From Rosa chinensis (taxonomy: Eukaryota; Streptophyta; Magnoliopsida; Rosales; Rosaceae): a stretch of DNA of 64,000 bases. Under the pieces are notes generated by a model, which made no database searches, was not told where the DNA came from, and saw only the letters and a list, made by a program, of their open reading frames with translations. The stretch spans positions 85,598,398 through 85,662,397 of the forward strand of contig NC_037092.1 of assembly GCF_002994745.2 (NCBI RefSeq), given 5' to 3'. Position 1 is the stretch's first letter, and each line of letters starts with the position of its first letter. Positions 11,291 through 20,103 of this stretch are shown here, one piece after another. The position numbers were made by a program, and so were the translations under genes.

Positions 11291-13367
11291 CTGCGATATA
11301 GAACGTCGTGCTACTGTTGATCATTGAGTTGGACTTCGTTCCTGCTGTGGAAATAGTCCGAAGCAGAGGTTGGAAATGACAAATGGGGGCAGTCCTTCAC
11401 ATACAAGTGTTCCAATGAAAGACACTCGATATCAATATCAGTAGTAGCACTTCCACTGTTCAACACAGGAAGTTCCTTCAAGACTAACTTAATTCTTTAA
11501 TTTTGAAAGAACAATCTTATTGTTGTCATTAACTGTTTCCCTGCTTGTTTCAATTATTCTTTCCAACAAAGGGCAATTCTCTACCCAAAGCTCTTCCAAT
11601 TGTAAAAGACATTGCGCTGCATCAGATGTGAAGAGGCTTCCCAAAGACTTACAACAGTAAATGAACAAACTTTTAAGAGTCCGGAACATAGCACGGGCAA
11701 CCGGACCATTACATATGCTTCTTACTGCATCTAGCTCCAACAATGCCACTTCTCTCAATTTTGAATGTTCTGGCTCAAACCCTTCGCATCCAAACACATA
11801 TTCTATAAAGATATACTATTTCCAGATTTGGTAGCCTCTGCAACAATTTTGAAGGCAACAGTACATTCCCCAAGTTACGACAATCACAGATCCTCAATAA
11901 CTCACATTGAATAGAGAACCAGGTGGTAAGTCACCAACACACAACTCCTTCATGCAGTCCAGACGACTAAGATGCAACTCTTCCAAGTTCTCAAACACAG
12001 GTTCTTGTTTAATCCGTGTTGTTGTGTTCATTAACTCTTTCAAGCTCTTATTGGGACCAATTACAGAGAGATGCTTCAGTCCATGTAACCTCCCATGGTC
12101 ATATTCCATATGAATGTTACTTAACCCTTTGCAGTCTTCTTCATACAGTAGCTTCTCTGATTTCTTTGTTACCACATTGACAAACCAGTCTGGTAAGCTA
12201 CTGATGGTTGTGTTAAGAGACGAGGATCTTGAGTTAGGAACATTTCGCTTGTATGGATTGCTTGACCAGCCATCGATACGTATATCAAAGTAAACCCAAT
12301 TTGGTTCGACCTCAACTTCTTTCGGGATGCATTTTGCATCAGATATGCAAACCTGCACAATTTTCAAATTTGATAAACCAGTTAACTCATCAAAGCTAAT
12401 ATATGTTTCTTCTCCTTCTCCCTCAACTCGACTTGCCCAGTCCTCAAATCCACAGTACAGCATGTACAGTTCTTCTAATCTATGCAACTTTGATATCACT
12501 TTAGAGGGAATTGTGACAATACCTCCACCCACCAAACTAACACCACCGACATCTAACATCCTTAGATTAGTCAATTTTCCTTCTTCTCTCCACAATTCTC
12601 TCGACAATTCCTTAACAGGATAACCTCTCATACTAAGAATCTCAAACTTAGTAAGTTTTCCAATTATGGAAATGTCAACTCTTTTCTTGCAAAAATCTAA
12701 ATACAAAGCTTGGAGGTTTGATAGGAGACTCAATGATTGGGGTAGTGATAAAACACTAGTGAGGCCAACATCTAAGACCCTTAGTTCATTTGCACTTTGG
12801 ATAAATTTTTCTGGAATCTCAGTTAAATCAGCATTCTCTTGTAGTAATAAAATCTGGACTTTTGAACATACCAGCTCTTCAGGTAGCTTGCGAATTTCGT
12901 TCTTCATTAGTGAGATTGCAGAGTAGTCTTCATGTAATCGACATGACCAATGCTTTAAACCAGACCCAGCTTTTACCAAAAACCCATGCCCGTCTCTAGA
13001 TTTTACAATTATCATGGCTGTATCCCGGATGACATCATGCATTCTTACACATCCATCTTCTTCACTATCCAAAAGCAAGCTACAATATTTCAGGTGCGCA
13101 ACCACCAAATTTGTTGTTCCTCTGGCTTCTTCGATGGTCTCAGCTTCTCTAAACAATCCTTTCCCTATCACATAATTTGGATGTCATAGTCTTCTGGAAA
13201 TAAGCAACAGAGCAAGAAGCATGACTTGTAATCCTCATCTTTCAAGTAATCATAACTTAATCTTATACATTCAGATGCATCTCCTTTATTGTCAGGGTTG
13301 GCAGTTTGTGACTTCTCTAGTCGTTGAGCTGCTCTTTCCCATTCCACCAAGTCTTTATCTCCGACTC
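11291..13367 (-). pseudogene. Unit C receptor: RNBS-D, MHD and LRR part
   Basis: The 3' part of the split unit C NLR. From 13367 it reads GDKDLVEWERAAQRLE, CIRLSYDYLK and CFLLCCLFPEDYDI (RNBS-D of CNL type), then after a frameshift near 13175 GLFREAETIEEARG and VRMHDVIRD (MHD motif), followed by about 15 leucine-rich repeats with the pattern seen in unit D (for example LRMLDVGG, IPSKVIS, LEELYM). Frameshifts also occur near 11800-11900. It ends at a donor-like GTATGC near 11290. Upstream it stops at the duplication GACTC (13363-13367) where the scrambled retroelement is inserted; the same frame resumes at 19160. Confidence 0.92.
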
Positions 13368-13978
13368 TGATGTAGGACGAGAATGGACCCAGTTTAGCCG
13401 AAAAACCATAAAAGTAAAGAAGCAGTGTAGAATCAAGAAGAGTGATTGGAAAATAGGTAACTCACGCGTAATCAGGTTACTAGCTGCTGGAATATTAAAG
13501 AAGATTTGGTTTTGGACTTTTCGGGTTTCTCGTGTGAAAAGTCAGGTTTTGATTTTGAATCAGATTTGACTAACTTTTGGCCAGAATGTCCGTTTGAGAC
13601 GCATGATAGCTTTCCAGAATGGGAACGACGAGATCTTCAAGACTCACTTTAGTGAGCCCTATCAGATTTAGGCCAAAATGTATCGTCTTAATTATCCGAT
13701 TCGCGATTTCATATTTTTAGGCTAGTTTTATATTCTTTTTACTTTAGGTTTTCTAGTTTATTTTGGATTTGTTTTGTTTTAATCCGTGGGCTTTAGGGTT
13801 TCATTGTTAGTCGCCCTAGGGTTTATTTTCTTATAAATAAGCCGCCTTAAGGCTGCAGAACGTATCTTTCATCTTTTATCAATAAAATTGAGATTATTCT
13901 CTTTTATCTCTGGTGGACTCCAGAATCTTTTGCTTAGGTTTATTGCTGGTAAACCTAGTTATCAATCCGACTGCGTCA
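13368..13978 (+). repeat. Left terminal LTR (LTR-A, plus orientation)
   Basis: 611 bp, TGATGTAGG to CTGCGTCA, with a TATA-like ttataaataagcc and an aataaa near the end. A primer-binding-like tggtatca follows after two bases. Near-identical to the reverse complement of 18538-19154, with one several-base length difference in a poly-T stretch. Confidence 0.92.
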
Positions 13979-14210
13979 GGTGGTATCATGCATGCCTAGT
14001 TTAGCCGAAAATCGGAAATGGATTCATGGTGAATAAAGGACCGCCATCTGATGTAGAACAGATTCTCCATCAACTCTCCTAGCCGCCCGTAAAGGACAGA
14101 GGATTGATAACTAGGATCACACGCTCATTCAACAACAAAGCTGAGTCTTTTGGCCTAAATCTGATAGGGCTCAAACCCAGTTTAAGATTTGGGCGTATAA
14201 ATCCAATGAA

Positions 14211-14337
14211 TGATGTAGGACGAGAATGGACCCAGTTTAGCCGAAAAACCATAAAAGTAAAGAAGCAGTGTAGAATCAAGAAGAGTGATTGGAAAATAGG
14301 TAACTCACGCGTAATCAGGTTACTTCCGCCCGCGTCA
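14211..14337 (+). repeat. Internally deleted LTR (LTR-B)
   Basis: 127 bp. The first about 113 bp equal the start of LTR-A, then it jumps to the last bases (cgcgtca) and is followed by a full primer-binding site tggtatcagagc. About 480 bp of the LTR centre is missing. Confidence 0.85.
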
Positions 14338-14340
14338 GTT

Positions 14341-15136
14341 GGTATCAGAGCGGGTATTGCCCGCTTCTTAGCAGACGACGATCCAAGGGAGAAGTTCACT
14401 ACCACCAACCTCAACGACGCTGGTCGTAGAGTATCTATCAAAGAAAGTTTCGTTGAAGAGGAACATGCCAAGGGATTCACCCTAGGACAACCTCATCAAT
14501 CCAAAAAAAAAAAAAACATGGAACGTTGGATATTCACAACGCCGGATTACGACGACTTCCGAACTACATGTGTCATCAAAGACAAGGTATGCTCTGTAAT
14601 AATTGACAGTGGTTTACGAGAGAACTTTGTAGCAAACAAAGTTGTGGATTATTTTCAATTACCGACAGTGAAGCTGAGTGATCCATACTGGATTCCATTT
14701 GGAGAGGATGAATATGCACAAGTAACAGAGGTTTGTAAAGTTCCTGTCTCTATGGGAAAATTTTATAAAGAAGAGATTACTTGTCATGTGATCGACATGG
14801 ACGACACTGGTGTGCTTTTTGGAATACCATGGCATGAAAGCGTCAAAGGTGGTTTTTGCAAAGACAACACATATTTATTTCAGTGGGAGTCACACAAAAT
14901 TAAAATCAAGCTTGAAAGGATGAACATCAAGAATGACCATCCTGAGGTGTGTGAAAAGGAACATGAAGAAGGCACTTTGAAGATTGAAGAGAAACTCATT
15001 AAGGACACGGAAGCTGATTCATTCATCACACCGATATCCATGTCATGCATGCCTAATTGTGTTCAAGATCAACCCAAGGAGAAGTCAATGCCCATTCCTT
15101 TTCAAGTGGAGGAGTTCAAATTTCAAGATGTTTATT
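14341..15136 (+). pseudogene. Gypsy-type protease segment, copy 1 (+)
   Basis: Encodes a retropepsin-like segment of the Ty3/gypsy style: CSVIIDSG (catalytic Asp-Ser-Gly), NFVANKVVDYFQLP, then VLFGIPWHESV, followed by a charged tail to DVYSKL. The piece is a fragment: no reverse transcriptase, RNase H or integrase follows. It lies in one open frame that begins in flanking LTR sequence, so the apparent 434-residue protein is a fusion of LTR and internal sequence and not a natural gene product. The 5' 560 bp form the left arm of an inverted repeat with 15357-15937. Confidence 0.8.
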
Positions 15137-15200
15137 CTAAACTGGGTCCATTCTCGTCCTACATCATTAATGATGTAGGACGAGAATGGACCCAGTTTAG
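15137..15200. repeat. Perfect 64-bp palindrome of LTR ends
   Basis: Two inverted copies of the first 28-30 bases of the LTR meet head to head around a TTAA centre (15167-15170). All 32 base pairs match by eye. It marks a junction where two LTR starts were fused in opposite orientation. Confidence 0.95.
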
Positions 15201-15356
15201 CCGAAAAACCATAAAAGTAAAGAAGCAGTGTAGAATCAAGAAGAGTGATTGGAAAATAGGTAACTCACGCGTAATCAGGTTACTAGCTGCTGGAATATTA
15301 AAGAAGATTTGGTTTTGGACTTTTCGGGTTTCTCGTGTGAAAAGTCAGGTTTTGAT
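15171..15356 (+). repeat. LTR fragment (LTR-C)
   Basis: About 186 bp identical or nearly so to the first part of LTR-A (13368-13554), ending abruptly where inverted protease sequence begins. Confidence 0.88.
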
Positions 15357-15937
15357 TTTAATTTTGTGCGACTCCCACCTAAATAAATATGTGTTGTCTT
15401 TGCAATAACCACCTTTGACGCTTTCATGCCATGGTCTTCCAAAAAGCACATTAGTGTCGTCCAAGTCAATCACATGACAAGTAATCTCTTCTTTATAAAA
15501 TTTTCCCATAGAGACAGGAACTTTACAAACCTCTGTTACTTGTGCATATTCATCCTCTCCAAATGGAATCCGGTACGGATCACTCAGCTTCACTATCGGT
15601 AATTGAAAATAATCTACAACTTTGTTTGCTACAAAATTCTCTCGTAGACCACTGTCAATTATTACAGAGCATACCTTGTCTTTGATGACACATGTAGTTC
15701 GGAAGTCGTCGTAATCCGGCGTTGTAAATATCCAATGTTCCATGTTTCTTCTTTTTTTTTTTTTTTTTTTTTTGGATTGATGAGGTTGTCCTAGGGCGAA
15801 TCCCTTGGCATATTCCTCTTCAACGAAACTTTCTTTGATAGATACTCTACGACCAGCGTCGTTGAGGTTGGTGGTAGTGAACTTCTCCCTTGGATCGTCG
15901 TCTGCTAAGGAGCGGGCGATACCCGCTCTGATACCAA
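15357..15937 (-). pseudogene. Gypsy-type protease segment, copy 2 (-)
   Basis: Reverse complement of about 14341-14904. The minus strand starts after a primer-binding site (near 15927-15937), passes a lysine-coding poly-A stretch and encodes CSVIIDSG and VLFGRPWHES, ending at the junction with LTR-C. With copy 1 it makes inverted arms of about 560 bp around a loop of about 450 bp, able to fold into a long hairpin if transcribed. Confidence 0.85.
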
Positions 15938-15938
15938 A

Positions 15939-16443
15939 TGATGCGGGAAGCGTGAACACGATAGTAAGAGGCTTCGTCAAGCGTTGAAAGCCATATGAGA
16001 TGAGCTAGAATCCACTAGCAATTACGGGCACAGCCGTAAGAAAAATAGAGAAACTTCTCTAAGATTTGGTTTTTATTGATAACTTGAATGAATATTACAA
16101 TCGAAGAGGTGTCTTATATAGGGCACATAGAATAAACCTAATACAACTAGAAAACAAAAGAACAATTTATTATAGACTAAAACTAGGAAACCTAATTAAA
16201 TAAAAATCGGAAATATAATCCTAGATATTAAAGAATATTACGCAAACATATATTTGGAATCCTAACCAAGATTTCGCTCGAGAATCCCGATATATCCAAA
16301 AGAGTAATTTATGATCAATTCCATCATTAAGAAGCCTATTTAAATACCAATTTTCAATATTCAAATCATTCTTCTTAATGTGTAGACGCTTCTTTCTTTT
16401 CGAGATTCTTTGTTGAAATTGACTGAAATCTTGTCCTACATCA
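15939..16443 (-). repeat. Diverged LTR of a related family (LTR-D)
   Basis: 505 bp, minus strand TGATGTAGGACAAG to CCCGCATCA. It shares only its ends and scattered internal blocks with LTR-A, so it belongs to a sister family. On its left is a primer-binding site and on its right a purine tract (minus strand agtggaggagac, 16444-16455), so it acts as the 5' LTR for one internal piece and the 3' LTR for another. Confidence 0.82.
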
Positions 16444-16699
16444 GTCTCCTCCACTTGAAAAGAACTCGACCTCGAGTTCCTCTTGAATATAGCTCGATCA
16501 TTATTAGAAATAAAACATGATAAGCTATCAACTTCAATATTCTCGAAATTAAAAGGTATCACCATGAATCCAATACCGTAGACAAGTTTAGAATAAACAT
16601 CTTGAAACTTGAACTCCCCCACTTGAAAAGGAATGGGCAATGACTTCTCATTGGGTTGATCTTGAACACAATTAGGCATGCATGAAACCCAGTTTACGG
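16444..16699 (-). pseudogene. 3' internal end of the sister retroelement
   Basis: The minus strand encodes a short tail with SCMPNCVQDQP, PIPFQVGEFKFQDVYSKL and SSSFQVEE before the purine tract. The first part matches the tail of protease copy 1 (15043-15138). No enzymatic domain is seen. It is cut by the hAT-type MITE, whose duplication GTTTACGG lies at 16692-16699. Confidence 0.65.
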
Positions 16700-17403
16700 T
16701 AGGGCTGGGCGTCCGGACCCGAAAGACCGAGGACCCGACCCGAACAGAGGAAAAAAGCCCGATTCGGTTCGGTTTTAGAATAGAAATTTTCGGTTCGGTT
16801 CGGTCTCGGGTTCCATATTCATGTAATCGGTTCGGTCTCGGGTTCCATATTTTCAGGGCCCGAAAGCCCGAACCGACCCAAAAGTTTTCCTTACATAAGT
16901 TTTCCTTTCTATTTTCTTTGCAGGATGACTTGTAAAACGTTCCAATGTACAACCTAGAAAGGTTCCCTTGTAGTTTCCATTAGGATAGTTATATTCTTGT
17001 GATACTTTACAATTTATATATTACAACACAGTGACACACCTTATATTAGGTTGCCAGAAAGAGACCCATCTAGGGGCCCCGTGGCTGCTGGTGGCCTTTA
17101 ATTTTGTAGCTAAATGAAATCTTTATCTTGATCACATGTAACATATACAATGATGTGGTGTTGGGCATTAGAAAAGGAAAAAAAAAATGTTTCGTTTTTG
17201 TTTTTCGGTGGAAAACTGAAAATAAATGTTTGGGCCCAAAAAAGCCCGAAAAAGCTCGAAAACCGAACCGGCCCGAATGGGTTCGGTTTCTGTCGGTTTT
17301 CAGTTTACAAAAAGACCGAACCGGCCCGAACCGACATTTTCGGGTTCGGTCTCGGTCTCACTAATTTTCGCGCCCGGCCCGACCCGACCCGAGCCCAGCC
17401 CTA
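16700..17403. mobile_element. hAT-type MITE, 8-bp duplication
   Basis: 704 bp from TAGGGCTGGGC to GCCCAGCCCTA, an 11-bp perfect terminal inverted repeat. It is flanked by the perfect 8-bp duplication GTTTACGG (16692-16699 and 17404-17411), the size made by hAT transposases. The inner ends are rich in cccgaacc and ggttcgg motifs in inverted arrangement. No transposase is encoded. Confidence 0.93.
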
Positions 17404-17411
17404 GTTTACGG

Positions 17412-17929
17412 GCGGCTAGGGTTTACGGGCTCAAATAAAAGCGTTTTCTGCTCTCTGCAGCGTGGTTGTACCCTTGGCATGCAGAAAAGGATTCTGGAAC
17501 ACGCTCATTCAAGAACAGAGGATCACCTAGCTGAGTCTCATTCAACAACAAAGCTCACACGCTCATTCAAGTTCCTGTCTCTATGGGAAAATTTTATAAA
17601 GAAGAGATTACTTGTCATGTGATCGACATGGACGACACTGATGTGCTTTTTGGAATACCATGGCATGAAAGCGTCAAAGGTGGTTTTTGCAAAGACAACA
17701 CATATTTATTTTAGTGGGAGTCACACAAAATTAAAATCAAGCTTGAAAGGATGAACGAGCGTGTGATTCTCTTTTGTCTATCTATTTTTATTTGAGGTTT
17801 ATCATGCGTCTCAAACGCCCGTAAAACTCTTTAAGAACAGGAGGAACTCCGCCTTCAAGAAGATGATTTGTCTACCTATTCTTGTCCTTTATTCAGGAGG
17901 ACTTCTCATTGGATTTATTTTCTTTTTAT
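17412..17929 (+). pseudogene. Shuffled fragments with protease segment copy 3 (+)
   Basis: Positions 17568-17755 repeat the second half of the protease segment (VPVSMGKFYKEEI to the region of SHKIKIK, with an in-frame stop). It is preceded by short blocks around cacgctcattcaa that also occur near 14122-14135, and followed by a short LTR-like block (catgcgtctcaaacg, near 17803). The mosaic of tiny displaced blocks suggests repeated template jumps. Confidence 0.75.
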
Positions 17930-18487
17930 TTTAGCTGCATACAATCGAGCTGCAAATAAAAAATTTTCGTTAAGAAGACCTTTCATCTTCCTCCATGTTT
18001 GAACACGCTCTTTTCCTTGCCTCTGACGAGAACTCTGCAATTGATCCCACCAATAAGCAGCATCTTTTTTTAGCTTCCGAGAAACCATCTTAGCCTGCTT
18101 GTGTTTTGGAACCTCCATGGTCTCAAAGAATCTATCCACTTCAACCTGCCAATCTAGAAAATCTTCTACACCTAAGTTGCCCGAAAAGAAAGGAATTTCG
18201 GCCTTGACTTTGTAATCTTGGTCAGCTTGTCCTTGTGGTTCATATTGCACAATCTCTTCTTCAGACTCAGATTCTGAAGTATGAACAACAACCTCTCTAC
18301 GTGGAGCCCTAACTCGCTGGCCTCCTTCCCTGCCTCTATTCCGATCGTTGTTATTGTGGTTGTTTCTCTCTCCCAACAACCCACGAATTTCTCCAATTTG
18401 CTCGTCCACCCGATTGTTCATGGTGTTGATGGCAGCGGTAAACGCTGGCGTGAGAGCTTCGATATCCGATTTTGTGACTTCACCCAT
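17930..18487 (-). pseudogene. Gypsy-type gag fragment
   Basis: The minus strand from 18487 reads [12 protein letters not shown], an Arg/Glu-rich linker, then [21 protein letters not shown] and AAYWWDQLQ, the conserved capsid-like core of Ty3/gypsy Gag. It ends at NENFL followed by unrelated sequence, so the zinc knuckle and all of pol are missing. It starts about 50 bp inside the right LTR, as expected for gag. Confidence 0.85.
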
Positions 18488-18537
18488 TGCTACGAAGGCA
18501 AATAAAAGAGACAGGGAAGACCTGCTCTGATACCACC

Positions 18538-19154
18538 TGACGCAGTCGGATTGATAACTAGGTTTACCAGCAATAAACCTAAGCAAAAGATTCTGGAGTC
18601 CACCAGAGATAAAAGAGAATAATCTCAATTTTATTGATAAAAGATGAAAGATACGTTCTGCAGCCTTAAGGCGGCTTATTTATAAGAAAATAAACCCTAG
18701 GGCGACTAACAATGAAACCCTAAAGCCCACGGATTAAAAAAAAACAAATCCAAAATAAACTAGAAAACCTAAAATAAAAAGAATATAAAACTAGCCTAAA
18801 AATATGAAATCGCGAATCGGATAATTAAGACGATACATTTTGGCCTAAATCTGATAGGGCTCACTAAAGTGAGTCTTGAAGATCTCGTCGTTCCCATTCT
18901 GGAAAGCTATCATGCGTCTCAAACGGACATTCTGGCCAAAAGTTAGTCAAATCTGATTCAAAATCAAAATCAAAACCTGACTTTTCACACGAGAAACCCG
19001 AAAAGTCCAAAACCAAATCTTCTTTAATATTCCAGCAGCTAGTAACCTGATTACGCGTGAGTTACCTATTTTCCAATCACTCTTCTTGATTCTACACTGC
19101 TTCTTTACTTTTATGATTTTTCGGCTAAACTGGGTCCATTCTCGTCCTACATCA
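18538..19154 (-). repeat. Right terminal LTR (LTR-A', minus orientation)
   Basis: 617 bp, the reverse complement of 13368-13978 with few changes. The inward primer-binding site reads TGGTATCAGAGC on the minus strand (about 18524-18535), and the gag fragment follows. Confidence 0.92.
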
Positions 19155-19423
19155 GACTCTGAGTGCCCTTGCAACTGCTATCAATGCAATCGGTAGACCC
19201 CTACATTCTCCAGCTACCTTCCTCGCTACATTCTCAAAATTGGTGGATTCAAAAGACGTTCCTGCATTTCTCACAAACAATGTCCAAGAATCCTCTTTTG
19301 ATAGGATATTGAGGGTGATCTTTTCTTGGCATCTCATGACATGACAGACATTCCATATCCTTGTGGTGAGTAGGACTTTGGAATTGCACTTTTGAAATTC
19401 CTCATAGGCTCGTAGCTAGGTAT
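19155..19423 (-). pseudogene. Unit C receptor: RNBS-B to GLPL part
   Basis: The minus strand encodes SKVLLTTRIWNVC (RNBS-B), EKITLNILSKEDSW and ECRGLPIALIAVARAL (GLPL motif), matching the same stretch of unit D. A one-base frameshift lies between GIPS and EEFQKC. It is bounded on the right by the Copia duplication GGTAT (19419-19423) and on the left by the duplication GACTC of the scrambled element. Confidence 0.93.
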
Positions 19424-19945
19424 TATTGTGTAAGCCCCCTTTAGGATCGTTGTGTTTTACTAAAGCAAAATCACAATAATAGATGAACTGAAAACAAAAA
19501 CAACACAACAGATTTTAGCGTGGTTCAGCCAAAACTTTAGCCTACGTCCACTTCGTGATCTCTCTTGAGAGATTCACTAGCACTAGGAAGAATTTAGGTG
19601 TTTACAAGTACTTATTGCAGATCCCTCAAACCCCTCAGACTAGTTCTTATCTCTCTATCACCTTGACTCTCAGTTTTCTGCACTCTCTGTCTTCTATTCT
19701 CAGAAAACCCCCTGCAGCTCCTATTTATAGCAAATAGAGCTGCTGATACAACATGGGATTAGGATTCCTAATCCTAATAGACTAAGTTTTTCAAAGCCTA
19801 TAATACAAATCCTAATAGAACTTGAAAGACTAACTTACCTAGAACTTATAGAAAAGTTGTGCACAAACCTCTTTCCTTTCTAGACTTGGATTTGAATTCT
19901 ACATCCTAATTTTCCAGATTGTATCAATGAGCCAAAAACACAACA
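19424..19945 (-). repeat. 3' LTR of Copia-2
   Basis: 522 bp, partner of 24204-24720 (517 bp), with visible differences such as a run of five against four c after taag. Confidence 0.9.
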
Positions 19946-20103
19946 ATCTCCACCTTGGTGAGTTGATACCAAAACGATTGCTGCAACTTTCAGGATGTCT
20001 TGAACCTCTTGAAGTAATCCCGAACAAACCTTCAAGAACCTTCACCTTGGCAAGACTCTTCTTGCCTCAACACACCTCAAGTGAGGAGGTGCTCCACCAC
20101 AAC

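Larger units (their letters stand above)
13368..19154. mobile_element. Scrambled gypsy-type element with inverted LTRs
   Basis: A 5,787-bp insertion bounded by the 5-bp duplication GACTC (13363-13367 and 19155-19159). It joins the receptor reading frame exactly (ALRV before, GDKDL after). It begins TGATGTAGGACGAG and ends with the reverse complement, because the terminal LTRs (13368-13978 and 18538-19154) are in opposite orientation, each with an inward-facing primer-binding site. Inside are a short third LTR, LTR fragments, a diverged LTR of a related family, three copies of one protease segment (+, -, +), a gag fragment, a palindrome and a hAT-type MITE. An ordinary retrotransposon has direct LTRs, so this is a rearranged composite, possibly from strand switching during reverse transcription. 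Confidence 0.88.

Noticed and set aside
12327..12926. Plus-strand frames opposite the unit C LRRs
   Set aside because: Antisense shadows of the leucine-rich repeats; the same happens opposite unit D.
14104..15408. 434-residue plus-strand frame as a real gene
   Set aside because: It runs through LTR-B, a protease fragment, a palindrome and LTR-C; it is a chance fusion inside the scrambled element.
17128..17438. Overlapping 70-84-residue Pro/Arg-rich frames
   Set aside because: They lie in the cccgaacc-rich end of the hAT-type MITE and reflect its repeats.
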